A stretch of DNA of 64,000 nucleotides from Euborellia annulipes (GCA_023213315.1 JAKCPI010004357.1:1-64000), one strand, 5' to 3'; numbered from the stretch's first letter, positions 1 through 12,259 are shown. Made by a program: numbers and translations. Notes: generated by a model from the letters alone, not told the origin.

Positions 1-487
1 AAAAATGTTGATTCAATAGAAATGTATGCAAAACTGGAGTGTATATATTCACTACAAAATTTATGTGATATTGAATGGATAATGCGATCGCAGCTGTGAT
101 CGACCAGAAACGGCTCGCTCGACGATCGACCTGTTTTTTTTTTTTTTTTCTCTCTCCATTTCTGGAATAATAATACATTCTTCTTAACGATAGTTGACAA
201 ATGTCATAACTGAATATCAGCACGAATATCCTATCTAATTTTGTTGCAAAAAAAAATTAGAGATTTTCTTCTTTTAATTGAGAATTTAGCGATTTGAATT
301 ATAATAATTTCCAAAATAAATCATTGGAGTAGTTAAGGCAGCTCAACTAAACCCAAAAAATTATATTATAATAAATATTAATGGTATTTCTAATTTACAA
401 AAAATAGATAAACTAAAACAGACCATACAAGAAATTCACCCCCAAATTTAATTAGGGACCAAAATAAGAATCCTGCATTTAATAGAA
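1..487. other. Gene-free AT-rich stretch
   Basis: I see no repeat end, RNA gene or credible coding segment beyond homopolymer runs. Confidence 0.5.
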
Positions 488-494
488 TTTAAGA

Positions 495-575
495 CCTCGG
501 GCTTGGTGTATGGGATAGCTTGCTGGTATTGCATACCAAGGGTCGCGGGTTCGGATTCCAGTGTGTTTAAAATAA
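495..575 (+). mobile_element. SINE S1, head only
   Basis: The tRNA-like head CCTCGGGCTTGGTGTA and B box GCGGGTTCGGATTCC are present, followed by a short AATAAT tail. The body is missing. Confidence 0.6.
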
Positions 576-850
576 TAATAATAATAGAATTTAAACAAAG
601 AGAAAGAAAATTGTGAAAAAAATGACACGAGACTTGCTTATAGTAAATCAATAGCCACTAGCAACAATCGACCAGGTAAAAGTAGAATTTAATTTCAACT
701 ACAAAGAGTAAAAGCTAAACTATTACACTAGCCAAGTTATAAAATTGTTATTTGCATCGTTTTGAAAAACTATTGTTTGAAAAAAATAGTAAGAAAAAAT
801 TGGGGGAGAAAAAAATTCTAATAAAATTAAGATTTTAAAAAGATTGCAAG

Positions 851-1079
851 GCCCTCGGGCTAGTTGGTAGCGATGCCTACCTTCTATACCGAACGTCGCG
901 GGTTCGGACCCCAGGCAGTCCGATGATTTTATTTAACCCATTTGGATACCAAATGGCTTTAATAGAAATGCCTGTACCCCCAATAGGTATTATAAATAAC
1001 AACGGTTAGCATATAGTCTTATATGGCCCGAGTTGCCGAAAAGACTGTGTGAATGTGGGGTGTGAGTTGGGGGGGGGGG
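851..1079 (+). mobile_element. SINE S1, near full length
   Basis: The tRNA-like head has A-box-like TAGTTGGTAGCG and B box GGTTCGGACCCC. It is followed by the S1 body words AGTCCGATGATTTTATTTAA and TTGCCGAAAAGACTGTGTG. It ends in a G run and abuts another S1 head at 1080. Confidence 0.75.
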
Positions 1080-1118
1080 CCCTCGGGGCATGGCGTAGAG
1101 GTTAGCGTGCTAACGTCG
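1080..1118 (+). mobile_element. SINE S1 head cut by the Transib-like element
   Basis: CCTCGGGGCATGGCGTAGAGG matches the A-box half of S1. The match stops at the 1119 insertion point, and no clear S1 sequence resumes after 3048. Confidence 0.45.
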
Positions 1119-3043
1119 CACAGTGGGCTGAAATCGAAAAAAAGCGGCCATAATTATCTTTTTTTGGGCGGATTTTTACAAAATTAAAACTATACATACA
1201 TAATCATATGTTCTTCTATACCCTTCAATATTTTCATATTTTACCAAAAGGGGTTGAAATTACCCCTTGACAAAGTTGAAAAAAAAATTATGATGTGTGA
1301 AATATAAAGAAAAACATATGTCAAAAAATCAAAAAAAATATGCGTTTTACAAAAATGACATTTATTTTTACAAAAAACATACATGGGGTGAACTACCCCT
1401 TACTGAAGGGAGCAAAAAAAATTTTTTTTTTGATAATTACAAGCAATACGTCTTTATATACATTTTAATGGATGCTGATTCCAAAGATGTCATCTATTTT
1501 TACTAAAAACATACATAGGGTGAACTACCCCTTACTTAAGGTGTTAAAAAAAATTTTGCTTTGATAATTACAAGCAATACGTCTTTATATACATTTTAAA
1601 GGTCACTCGTTACGAAAATGTCATTTATTTTTACAAAATATATAGATGGGGTGAACTACCCCTTACTGAAGGAAGCAAAAAATATTTTTTTTTTTGGTAA
1701 TTACAAGCAATATGTCTTTATATACATTTTAATGGATACTGATTCCAAAGATGTCATCTATTTAAAAAAAAAAACATGCATGGGGGTGAACTACCCCTTA
1801 CTCAAAGGGTCAAAATTTTTTTTTTTTATATAAGCTTATATAAGCAATACGTCTTTATATACATTTTAATGGATTGTTGATTACAAAGATGACTATTTTC
1901 TCTTCCCTCAACATTGGGGAAGGGGGGGGGGGGGGCTTGAGCCCCTTGGGCCCCTTGGAGTCGGCTTCTATGTCTCTGTCATTATACTTAAATAAAAATT
2001 ATTTGCTAAAAAATAAATATCATTACTATAATATAAAGCCACTAACTTCTGTTTTATGTTCCTGTTTACCACTGTCTCTCGCTGATTGGCCAGAGACAGA
2101 GGAAGTGGAGTCAGTGAGGGAAATTTAAAACTTTAAAATTTTGCCCCGAAGGCGAGCAATTGCAAAATTTCCAGACAGTGAGCAAGAATAAATTTGATGC
2201 ATTTGCTAATCGAAGGCATGTAAGGGGGTCCAGGGGGGCTTTATCACTTGTATACAAAAATAATATCGTTATTTCAATAATATTAATAAGAATATGAACA
2301 AGAAAAAATGAAATTTTCAAATATTGAATATTCCCTTTTAATAGATTATTTTTTCAAAAGATTACAAAATTTGAGGCCCCCCCTTCAAATTTTATGGTCA
2401 TTCTAATAATAGCCTGATTTTATTTTGTCCGTCAGCCCTTTGTCACATTTCAATATTATCTCTAAAGCAGAGAGAAGTTCATATGGTTTGACGGAAATCA
2501 CTTGTTTTTCTGCCGATTTAATTATAAAAAAATTAATAAAAATTTTTCGGGCAAAATCGGGCAAAAAGTTTCGATGCAATTATGTTCTACATGTATTCTA
2601 GTTTCAGAATCTATTGAGTTTGTTAGAAGGCAAGAGGATGCCCATATACTTTTTTGAAATTGAAAAAAATTTATATTGCTTTTTTTTTACTTACAAAAAA
2701 AATTTATTTAAAAATAAATAACTGTAATACAAGAAAAACAAAAATATATTCAGAAAGAAGATTAATTTATCTATGATTCAAAAAAAAATTCATTAAAATT
2801 GGATTAATATTAATACATGAAAAAAATTTCTGAATATCGACTTAAAACGCAAAGAAAAGTTAGTAAGTTTTCTTGCCCACTTTGGCGCTCTATAACTCGG
2901 GTTTGGGTTGGGTAAAAAAAAAAATGAATTATTGTCCTGAGGTCCACATATAGTCTATTATTAGTGTGCAAAACGTTGTTTTTATATTTTGAAGTTCATT
3001 TTTTCGAATTATGGCCGCTTTTTTCCTATTTCAGCCCACTGTG
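1119..3043. mobile_element. Transib-like non-autonomous element, 1.9 kb
   Basis: Both ends start with CACAGTGGGCTGAAAT (left 1119, right complement ending 3043), and the terminal repeats continue for about 38 bases to GCGGCCATAATT. Flanks are CGTCG (1114-1118) and CGGCG (3044-3048), four of five matching and both fitting the CGNCG-type 5-bp target duplication that I recall for Transib. No transposase frame is visible. The interior holds a 131-bp minisatellite and AT-rich filler. The insertion cuts an S1 SINE head. The class is inferred from ends only. Confidence 0.55.
1240..1890. repeat. Minisatellite, period about 131-135 bp, 4-5 copies
   Basis: GTGAACTACCCCTTACT recurs at 1388, 1520, 1651 and 1786, with a diverged copy near 1252. 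Each unit also contains ACAAGCAATACGTCTTTA. It lies inside the Transib-like element. Confidence 0.75.
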
Positions 3044-3242
3044 CGGCGTGGCTAGTTAAATTAAATTTCTTTCCGATATCATTTATTTTTACCAATAATA
3101 ATTTGAATTGATTGCTCCAAAGCTCCTATCGAGGAGACGATGCAGTTGATAAATAAATAACCCTAGAATTAAGAATGTTTTAAATTATATGGATGAGAGA
3201 TGTGCCTGTCCGGCGATTAGATTAATACGTCGGAAGAGAATA

Positions 3243-3387
3243 TGTCAGCCAAACAGGATGGCATCTATCAAATGAAATCCCAATACAAAAAAACGTTTCG
3301 ACTCTAATTAGATAATGCCATCTTCAGTTCTTATGAGATATTGGCAATCTCAATGTATACGTCATTGAGATGCATGTTTGGCTGACA
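3243..3387 (-). mobile_element. Palindromic insert with hammerhead-like core
   Basis: Ends TGTCAGCCAAACA (3243-3255) and its complement (3375-3387) bracket a minus-strand core, CTGAAGAT ... GAAACGT (3291-3327). The arms are only partly matched. Confidence 0.5.
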
Positions 3388-3389
3388 TC

Positions 3390-4365
3390 CTTCTACTTAT
3401 TAATTTAATGTTTTAAATTAATATGAATGGAAATGGTTAAGTATGCACGAGAGGAGTTTTGGAGCATCCGAATAGCGAGTTGACCATTTGGGTTGCCTAG
3501 CTACCAGCACACAAAAACGAATTAATTAAGAGCAGGAGATTCTAGGCCAGTAGCAGGCCAAATGCACTGGAATCAAATAAAGTGAATCAATATAAGCTTA
3601 AGCTAGAAAATTTCCTAAGAGGAATGAGTAGTCATTAACAGACGGCCCGTCGCACAGCTTAACGTACGGTGAGGGAAAAAAAAAGACTGGCTTTATTGCC
3701 TCAGGCTGGGAACGCCTTAGTTCGGGCAACTCATGGTTGTCAGCTAGTAAAAATATTGAATTTTTGTATATATAAACCTTTTATTAATGGACTTAACATA
3801 TTTTAGAGTTTTTTTGACCTACATAGCCTCACAAAGCTCTTAATAGAATGTTATTTGTTTTATTTACTCATCATATACATCATAGAATGTCACAGATTTT
3901 ATAGCTGTCTTCAACTTACTGTAATACAAGACAAGGGAAGGAAATTTGTCATTCAAATAACCCCATGGAATTAGTTTAAAGCTGTTAAATCCTGAGAAGG
4001 GGTTGGTCAGGGTCAACTCAACGCGTCCTCTTTGCGTAATTGATTTAATAGATAGACAAGTACATTAGATCTTGGTTTTAGAGGCGTTGGAGCATTAGAA
4101 AAAAGATTGCTAAATCGAAAATAAAGAAATTGATAAAAATAAGGACTCGGACTCGGTTCCCACTCCACTCTTTGTCTGGGAACTGCTTATTTATTTTTGA
4201 AACAATAATAGTAACAATGAATTTCCGTGTGGATCAATGGAGTTCTCTTGCCTGGGGACCAGAGTTCGCTTCCCGTCTCAAGCGAGAAAATTTTATTTCA
4301 ATGACTACCAATGATTTGAAATAAACAGGGATGGCCTTAAAAAATATCATAATTTTTTATTAGTA
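3390..4365. other. Gene-free stretch
   Basis: No credible gene or element ends. Slightly less AT-biased text near 3540-3730 may be old repeat sequence. Confidence 0.45.
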
Positions 4366-4368
4366 GAG

Positions 4369-4712
4369 CACCAAAATGAGAAAATGGCAGAATTATTTTT
4401 ATTATTTATATTTTTTGCAGCTGACGTTTCGGTTTTATATTTGAACCATCTTCAGAGCGATCAGAAAGTCTTTATAAATGTCATATTGGATTCTATAGAT
4501 TTTTAGAACTTTATTATTATACAGTGTAATAATAATTTTTAGAACATTATTATAAAATAATAAGGTTCTAAAAATTTATAAAATCCACTATGACATATAA
4601 AAGATCTTTTGATAGCTCTGAAGATGGTTCAAACATAAAGCCAAAACCTCAATGTGCAATTAAAATAAAAATATAAATAATAAAAATAAAGCTGCATTTT
4701 CTGATTTTGGTG
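4369..4712. mobile_element. Inverted dimer with two opposed hammerhead-like cores
   Basis: The arms begin CACCAAAATGAG and end CTGATTTTGGTG. Each arm carries a core: minus 4423-4455 (intact CTGAAGA and GAAAC) and plus 4618-4651, where GAAA has become AAAA. The arms face each other across an AT-rich centre. Confidence 0.6.
4423..4455 (-). ncRNA. Hammerhead-like core
   Basis: The minus strand reads CTGAAGAT, helix II GGTT/AACC, GAAACGTC. Conserved boxes are intact. Confidence 0.45.
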
Positions 4713-5424
4713 CTACCCTCTATTAATATTATATCACAGCTATACAAGTCCGTTTTACTGGAATTGTATTTAAATTTAGTCTATATATTATATAATTATA
4801 ATTTTATAAATATTTTATATTTTCATTAAATATGTTAAATGATTTTATAATCTTCCCTTTTCTTTATAAAATTTTCTAATAAAATTCAAAAGATTAAAAT
4901 TAAAATGAAGTTAAGAGAGAAATTTTAATTTAATAAGCTAATAGGGATTAAAATTTATTAGTGATTGTTATTAATTCAGTAGCCGATCTCGAGAGCTTCT
5001 TATGTGCAAATAAACTCCTCTTCCTTCCACTTTTTAATGACAGCCTCCGCCGTCGGCTTTGTCAAAGTACTTTAGATTAATATATCCATATATATATAAC
5101 GTACATGTATAAAAGAGGAAAAAGTTTTTTAATTAGGCTACAAAGTAGCCATTTTGTATGAACAACAGGCAGAAAAACCTTAAAAGCAGCACCGCATTTG
5201 TGATTTAGTACACCTGTTTCAAAGAGTGTGTATCAAAATGTTGCGGCTTGTTATCGATTATGCTTTTTTTTTTACTTTTTTTTTAATTAAGTAAGCTCTG
5301 AATAAAATAAAAATTCTTCCATTTTTATTTTAAGTCACTAACAGACCTTGTCTAAAACTATAAATGTTTTATTTTATTAAACAGACAAATAAATAAATCA
5401 CCGCATTTGTATTTATACTAATTT

Positions 5425-5560
5425 GGGGATCCGAGTATTTTTCCTGGACTCTCCATAGTGTGTCCTCTATAAGAATGTAAAATTTCATTTCAAAATTCCT
5501 GGTCAAACTGAGCGTGACAGAAGGAGAGACAGACGGACACACCGCTATTATATATAGGCC
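5425..5560. repeat. Dispersed repeat with GACAGACGGACACACCGC tail
   Basis: Same word order as 53390-53560: CCGAGTATTTTTCC, CTCTCCATAG, GAGCGTGACAGA, ACACACCGC, ATTATATATAGG. Two copies 48 kb apart define it. Confidence 0.55.
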
Positions 5561-5562
5561 TA

Positions 5563-5814
5563 CGCTGTAAAAAAATTTTTGTAATTTTACAATTGTTTAG
5601 GAAGCATATTTCTTACACAAAAACATACTAAATTTAGTAAATCTTTGCAAAACCATTTACAAATGTATTGTAATTTTCGAAAGCCGTTTCAAAATTAGAA
5701 TGAAAATGTATTGTAATTTTAGCTTTCGAGAAAAAATACAAAACATTTACAAGGGAAATTTGTAAATTTAGTATTCCAAAACACACTAAAATTAAGATTT
5801 TTTTTTACAGTATA
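5563..5814. mobile_element. Possible Tc1/mariner-type MITE
   Basis: The left end CGCTGTAAAAAAAT and right end ATTTTTTTTTACAG resemble CACTGTAAAAA-type ends and are bordered by TA. The interior is AT-rich with repeated TGTATTGTAATTTT. Confidence 0.35.
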
Positions 5815-5850
5815 TATAAAAATATTGTGAGGTATGTATTTGTCGCTGAG

Positions 5851-6049
5851 ATTATTATTAAGGAGTCAAAAAAAAAAAAAAAATTCCAAAACATATGCAA
5901 CCAAAATTATTTCTTTTATTGTTGCTGTTCTAGGCTGTTTCGGCCACTGATCTAGGCCATCTTCAGAGCCGGAGGCAACAATAAAAGAAATAATTTTGGC
6001 TTCATATGTTTTGGAATTTTTTTTTTTTTTTGACTCCTTAATAATAATA
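5851..6049. mobile_element. Palindromic insert with central hammerhead-like core
   Basis: Long arms (ATTATTATTAAGGAGTC, poly-A, AATTCCAAAACATATG and complements) surround a minus-strand core at 5935-5966 with helix II GGCC/GGCC. A single core is present because it sits at the centre. Confidence 0.6.
5935..5966 (-). ncRNA. Hammerhead-like core
   Basis: The minus strand reads CTGAAGAT, helix II GGCC/GGCC, GAAACAG. Conserved boxes are intact. Confidence 0.45.
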
Positions 6050-6129
6050 ATATAATAATTTAATTTTATTGACTTCCACCCCCTCCCTTATTTAGGGTTT
6101 GGGGATCTATACATTCATTATTTTTACAT

Positions 6130-6500
6130 TAACATGCTTAGTGTAAAAAGTATTGCACATTTCAATGCCATCTCTCTCTATAGTCCTCTCTCTTCAGTCT
6201 CTCCCACGTTTCTCACACCTTCACTATCTCTTCTTTCATTTCACCCCTTATCATCCACTCCCAGCCTTCTTCTATCTTCGCCATCTTGCTACTTCCCTCC
6301 AGATATTTCCTTGTTTTCGGATGTGCACTCGAAGATGTGGTTGAACGTCTCCTTCTTGTCGTTGCATAGCCTGCATTTCTCGACTTTCAACCACTTCATG
6401 AAGCACGAAAGTCCACTGCCTAGCATTATCCTTGTCCATGCCACCTTTTCTTTGTAGGATAGTCTATTGTTCTTCAAGTCATTCTTCACTTTTCTATAGT
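6130..6500 (-). pseudogene. LINE ORF2 C-terminal fragment with Cys knuckle
   Basis: Minus-strand translation near 6489-6290 gives ARIMLGSGLSCF-like sequence, then VEKCRLCNDKKETFNHIFEC. This is the CCHC-type knuckle found at the end of many non-LTR ORF2 proteins. Upstream parts are missing. AT-rich trinucleotide runs flank it on both sides. Confidence 0.6.
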
Positions 6501-6504
6501 GGGG

Positions 6505-7380
6505 ACTATAATAATAATATAATATAAGAAGATTTTAAAGTTATTTTACAATTAAGCAAGAGATTTATATAAATAAACGATTATCGATTAACGAGTAAAT
6601 GTTCATTCGATTGTTTTCCGATTACTACTCCATTTACTAATTCAACTAGATTAAAATAGGACGGGAAAAGTAGAATATTCCCCATTTCTACAAATGAAAT
6701 ATTCTTAAATAAATTAGTTGAAAGCCGGAATTAGAATAGCTGTTTATTTTTAACTGGCATATAAATTATTATAGATACACATTTAACGATATAAATATAA
6801 ATGTTCTCACTTAAATGAATTGATTGGTTTTCGAAATTTGTGTCTCAGGTGTGTTTACTCGTGCAAAGTACCGAAGTAACAAGCTTTAATAACAAACTGC
6901 ACCCCTGACAGTTAGAGCCTATGTTATTATTGCCTTCAAAGCAGGCTTTAATACGTATGCTGCCAAATGTCTTATTGGGTGAGACAATTTCATAATTAAG
7001 CTTGCTTAAAAACATTAGAAGAATTAAATCTTATCTTTTACTATTAAACGAGCAACGTACGTTTGTTTATAATTATATTTATTTATCGCCTGAAAGCAAC
7101 TGCAGTGGATTGAGAAAAATATCGATCATAAGATAGCACAGTGGGGGCCTCTTAACGTACAATAAAACCCCTCTTAACCGGATACCCGTTTGGCCGGTCA
7201 ATCCGAGGTTTTTTTGAAAAATTGATGATTTTCATTTATTTTCATCAGACGTTTTCGTTTTCTTCGTTCATTTTTGTTTAAGTTCCGGTATAAAAAACAA
7301 AATTCCGGTTCTAGTACTTTATTAATCTAGGCTTACTTTTTTTAATCAGTAGAAGGCGGCTACCTATTTTTGTTTTTATC
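6505..7380. other. Gene-free stretch with a lone CACAGTGGGGGC
   Basis: At 7138 CACAGTGGGGGCC resembles the Transib-like end, and 7158-7210 (CTCTTAACCGGATACCCG) resembles a Tigger-type end. Neither has a partner. Confidence 0.35.
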
Positions 7381-7394
7381 AATCATAAAAAAAA

Positions 7395-8205
7395 ACTTGT
7401 TGCACTGGTCACAACTTTCTCTAATTGAAAGTTGTGTTATATGCTTATCACCCCAGATTTTTCGTTATTTTCTGTGGTACGTTGATACATTAGGTAAAAC
7501 AGGAAAATATTAATATTTTTGCAACCAATTATTGTATCTTTCCTATGAAGTACAATAGTAAAGAAATTTTTAAACAATTTTGAGAGCAAAATGAGAATAT
7601 ACATTTTAAAGAGAATCTAAAAAATAATTGATTTATGAATTTTAATCAAAATCGAGAAAATTGAAAACAAAAAAAAAAAAAAAATGGAAATCGTACTAGT
7701 ACTCTTATTATTAAGGGAATTTTTAATTATAGACAACATTTTTGTTTATTAATTATTTATTAAAAATATATAAATACTGTACAACGTTTCGACTGCTTAT
7801 TCTGCAGCCGTTATCAAGTACTATGCACTCTCCGACTCAAGTGAACTGAATGAGTCAGTTATACAGTACAGTATTTATATATTTTTAATAACTAATTAAT
7901 ACAAAAATGTGATCAAAATTCCCCTAATAATAATAATTCAAACCACAAAAGCTTTAATAAGCACATACTAGTACTCTTTTTGGCAAATTATGTTCAAAAG
8001 CTTCGTGTTACGTGCCAGGAGGATAGCAAACTTAAATATCAAATTTCAACACTCCTGGCTCTTTTTGGTTCTTGAGATATTCAATATTCAATGTTCTCAT
8101 ACACATAGACAGACAGGCCATTTTGCGGGACCTCGGGGGGCTTCAAAATCGGAATTTCCATCAAAATCTCGACATTGAATTTCTGACATGAATCCAATAA
8201 CACAC
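7395..8205. repeat. HER copy, subfamily I, split by a hammerhead-type insert
   Basis: The decayed B hairpin (ACAACTTTCTCTAATTG, then AAAGTTGTG) leads into the HER body and ends in the A-part words TCTCGACATTGAATTT and CATGAATCCAATA. The A hairpin itself is missing. Confidence 0.7.
7707..7965. mobile_element. Hammerhead-type palindromic insert with 13-bp target duplication
   Basis: The insert splits a HER copy. TACTAGTACTCTT is present at 7694-7706 and again at 7966-7978, and intact HER copies carry this word once. The arms are AT-rich inverted repeats. A decayed minus-strand core lies at 7783-7817 (TTGATAAC in place of CTGANGA, GAAACGT kept). Confidence 0.75.
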
Positions 8206-8239
8206 CAGGTAAGCTCCAGCCCCCTTAGCTACGCCTGTG

Positions 8240-9030
8240 AAATCATTGAAATAGTCAAAATAGTCAATCAGATTTTATCTGTTTCCATCTTAAAATTCTA
8301 ATTAAAATTCTTAATCTTTTAATATATCCTTTGTATGTAGATTGGTAAGGATTAAAAAATTTCCATTTCAAAAAGATTAGGTGAATATCCATATTACGAT
8401 TTGCAAATGGGCTAGGGATATAGCATTGTCATTTATTAAATGAACATTATTAGATAGACTCATAGATATATTTATATACAGTATATTCTACATATCCTTT
8501 AGAGTTTATGATCTGATTGGAATATCAGCCAAAGGGGATATTATTTATGTATATGTGCATCGCATCATGCATTGATGATATCAAGGAAAGCTATTTATTC
8601 ATTCTCATCAAATTCGAAAACACAACGCTCTTTAATCAAGATTCCTTTTTGATACATGCTTAATGTTCTTTTTTTTTCTCCTCAAAGTATAGGTTATGTA
8701 AATAATAACTTATAATAAGTAAAAAAAAATACTTGCATCTAAAATGTTTAAAAAAATTATATTGATAAATTCACAAAGGAAGTTTGATGAGAAATAAGGT
8801 TAGGCCTATTTATTTGTGTCCATGTGTGGAGTAGAAGGATTAAAAACATCTATTTGCGGTTCTGACGCAAATAGAGTAAAAGAGCATATGTGGGTCATCG
8901 AATTTATAGAGCACATGCTGCATAATAAAATAAAAATTCCACAATATTGTGCCAAAATGGTATTTAGCCATGGAATGGAATTTTAATCCTAAATGAAATA
9001 ACTTTCAAATTTTTATATAAATAACTTTTT
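8240..9030. other. Gene-free AT-rich stretch
   Basis: Nothing recognised. Confidence 0.5.
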
Positions 9031-9032
9031 CA

Positions 9033-9240
9033 GAGGCGTACCGAGGGGGGGGGGCGCACCGCCCCAGGCCACGGGGCCGGTAAAGGCCCCCAAATATTTG
9101 TCTTTGAGAGGCCCCCTCAGAGCTCAGGTAAAAACGGAATAATTTAGAGGACCCGGGGCACTCGGGGCTCAAGTAAAAATCGAAAAATTTAGATAAAAAT
9201 TTTTTTTTTGAAAATTTTTCTATGAGAGGGCCAGGGGCTC
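9033..9240. mobile_element. hAT-like fragment, left end only
   Basis: CAGAGGCGTACCGAGG followed by a G run and GCACCGCCCC resembles the CAGTGGCGTA ends elsewhere. No right end is seen nearby. Confidence 0.35.
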
Positions 9241-9441
9241 AATCCGTTAGGCCTACTCTACTCTTGCAGAAGATGTTTAATATTGGAATATTTTTGCAGC
9301 GTAGAGTTTTAGAATCATACTTCTGTAATGTTTGACTTTTTATAATTAAAATTTTACCTTGTTTTTATATGACACTTGTAATTTATGTTTGTATATTTTG
9401 GGTATCTACGTTACCTGTTTTTTTGTAAGAATATTTTTTTT

Positions 9442-9690
9442 TTAAACATTCACACTTTTTTCTCATTCACACTCACACACACATTCACACTGCCTTTTCG
9501 GCAACTTAGGCCATTTAAAACTTTGATGATAACCGTTATGAATATATATTATTTGGGGTCCAGTCATTCTTATTTAAGCCATTTGGTATCCAATTGTCCT
9601 AAATAAAATCATCGGACTGCCTGGGGTCCGAACCCGCGACGTTTGGTATACGAGGTTAGCACTTTAATCTCTACACCAAGCCCCGAGGGC
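9442..9690 (-). mobile_element. SINE S1, near full length
   Basis: On the minus strand it has the head GCCCTCGGGGCTTGGTGTAG and B box GGTTCGGACCCC, then the body and a TGTGTGAGTGTGAATGAG-type tail ending in poly(A). AATATTTT on both sides is a plausible target duplication. Confidence 0.8.
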
Positions 9691-9864
9691 TAAAAATATT
9701 TTGAAAAAATAAATTTTTACTATTATTGTTTTGTAAACTTTAAACGGTGCACATTTGCTTGTCTACTCCTGAGCTCCTTTACTTCTATCTTGTATATCAA
9801 GTGTCACTATCTTTCTCTTTTTGTGCAGACCCCGAATTATGAAATGAGACACATAAAGAAAAAT

Positions 9865-10070
9865 TTCTATTGTATATTTAAATAACAGTGAGAGAGAAAG
9901 AGAGATTCTGGTGCATCAACGAATGCGTTAGTGAATAGCCAAGGCGGATATTGCATTCCTGTCAAAAATTCAATGTCGAGAATGTTGATGGAAATACTCG
10001 TTTTGAGGGCGCCTGATTTCAAAAATCTGGTGTGACTGGTTATTTCATATAGGGTAAGAGAAATTAAAAT
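9865..10070. repeat. HER copy, short and diverged
   Basis: GTCAAAAATTCAATGTCGAG, CGTTTTGAGG and AATCTGGTGTGACTGG appear in HER order without the body. This shows A-part joined directly to a B-hairpin half. Confidence 0.5.
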
Positions 10071-10199
10071 ATAATAATTTACTCTAGCTAACAAAAAAAC
10101 AAAACAAAATGGTTTATAAATACCATAAAAAATCTTAAATTGAAAAAAAAATTTCTTGAACCCCCCCCCCCAACACAAATTTCTTGCTACGCCTCTAGT

Positions 10200-10655
10200 T
10201 TCGAGAACACTTTAATTACTATATATTATTTATAAAATGTTTGTGAGGGTTTCTCAGGTTTCATTTAACATCATTTTATTTGACAAATCGGAAATCTGAT
10301 GCCGATCAAACACAATATCACATTGGGCCAGAGTTCATTGATAATATAAAATTGCTTGGAGATGCCTATCCTATTCGATGGCATCATATTGGTCGAAGTG
10401 ATGTTAAGTGGAAACAAAATCAGCTAGTTTTGTTTCTCGAAGATCTTATATAGTTTTTCTATCCAGCATTGTCGGTCTCCTCTATTGGATTATTCACTTT
10501 AATATTGAATATTTTATAAGAAATTATTTTTTTAAATATTTAATATTCTTTCGCTTTCTCCACATTTATGTTATGAGTTGTAAAACCCTTGGGATATTTG
10601 TGTTTCATATAAATATATTTTCTTTAAATGAACTATCGATTGAAATAAGCATTCA
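10200..10655. other. Gene-free AT-rich stretch
   Basis: Open frames here are AT-driven and lack any family motif. Confidence 0.5.
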
Positions 10656-10659
10656 TTTT

Positions 10660-11074
10660 CACTTTCTCTTACCTCTATATATGTTAATATATATAGAGAG
10701 AAAGTATTGGATTCATGTCAAAAATTCGATGTCGAGATCTTGATGGATATACTCGTTTTGAGGTCCCTTGAATCCAAAAAAGTGGTTACACCTACTGGGG
10801 CGTGAAAATAAGCTTTTGAACAAAATCGGCCAAAGAGTAATAGTACTTTACTGATGTACTTTTTCAGTTTTTTTCGATTTTCTCTAAATTCGCTCCAAAG
10901 ATTTTTTTTTAATTCAAAAATCAATTATTTTTTAGATGCTCTTTAAAATGTATATTCTCATTTTGTTATTGAAATCTTCTGAAGACCACTTTACTCTTGT
11001 ATTTCATTGGAAAGATAGAAGAAATGGTTCCTATGGTAACAAAATGTAAATATTTTCCCATACTTATAAATTTT
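10660..11074. repeat. HER copy, reverse orientation, B end missing
   Basis: The A hairpin (ACTTTCTCTTACC ... GAGAGAAAGT), A-part and body are present. The copy stops at ATAAATTTT, where the next copy begins. Confidence 0.7.
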
Positions 11075-11883
11075 ACTTTCTCTTACCTATGTATATATGT
11101 AATATATATATAGAGAGAAAGTATTGGATTCATGTCAAAAATTCGATGTCGAGATTTTGATGGATCTTCACGTTTTGAGGTCCCCTGAATCCAAAAAAGT
11201 GGTTTTCGCGACATGGTCTGTCTGTGTGTGTGTGTGTGTGTGGGTGTGTGGGTGGGTGTGTGTGTGGGTGTGTCTGTGTTCAATTTTAAGCATGAAGGAA
11301 TTGAGCTATGAGGCTGAAATTTTATATTTAAGTTAAACACCCTCCTGGACCGGAAAAATAAGCTTTTAATCAAAATCGGCCAAAGAGTACTAGTACTTTA
11401 CTGATGTACTTTTTCAGTTTTTTTCGATTTTCTCAAAATTTGCTCCAACGATTTTTTTTAAATTCAAAAATCAATTATTTTTTAGATGTTCTTTAAAATG
11501 TATATTCTCATTTTCTGATTGAAATCTTCTGAAGACCACTTTACTCTTGTACTCCATAGAAAAGATAGGAAAAATGGTTTCCATGGTAACAAAATTAAAT
11601 ATTTTCCCATACTTATAAATTTTACATCTGAATTCATATGTTCCTTACTGTCGGGAACTAAATATATGTCGACACAAAAAATCTGGTGTGACAAGCACAG
11701 AACACAACTTTCGATTACCGAAGGTAAGAGAAAGTTGTGTGCTGTGCGCCAGTCACACCAGATTTTTACATCTTGGAATTCGAATATACCGTACTGTTGG
11801 AAACTAAATATATGTTGACACAAAAAATCTGGTGTGACAAGCGCAGAACACAACTTTCGATTACAAGTCACACCAGATTTTAT
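11075..11883. repeat. HER copy, reverse orientation, full length with doubled B hairpin
   Basis: A hairpin 11075-11122, a long GT-rich linker, the body, then B hairpin 11681-11764. A short repeat of the end of the body leads to a second, shortened B hairpin at 11826-11880. This is the reference copy for the family. Confidence 0.75.
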
Positions 11884-11998
11884 TAAAAAGTTCATTTATA
11901 ATTAAACTTTAAACTGAGTTAATTTTATATAATATTTATTATGTAAACTTGAATAAAATTAGTTTAGAATTATAATCCCTAAAGAACGGATCTTCTGA

Positions 11999-12000
<2 letters not shown>

Positions 12001-12030
<30 letters not shown>
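12001..12030. repeat. Poly(A) run, 30 bases
   Basis: Homopolymer within an otherwise plain AT-rich stretch (11890-12255). It is not attached to a recognisable retroelement. Confidence 0.9.
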
Positions 12031-12031
<1 letters not shown>

Positions 12032-12259
12032 AATATTAAAGTATGAAGTATACATGTCTTATATTTAAAGCTAATTCTGGATGAAGAAAAGTTTTAACTT
12101 TTCAAACAAGATAATAATATTCAGATAGAAAGAATCCATTTTCTTTAAGTCATTAAATTAAAGGAAAATAGTAAATGCTTATACTGTAATTTAAAAATCA
12201 TTTTACAATAAGAATTTCTTATTTAAAATAAGATCGCTTAATTATTGAATTTCTTTTTT

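Noticed and set aside
1297..1833. Frames containing YKQYVFIYILMDADSKDVIY repeats
   Set aside because: They are the 131-bp minisatellite read in frame. The unit length changes and breaks the frame between copies.
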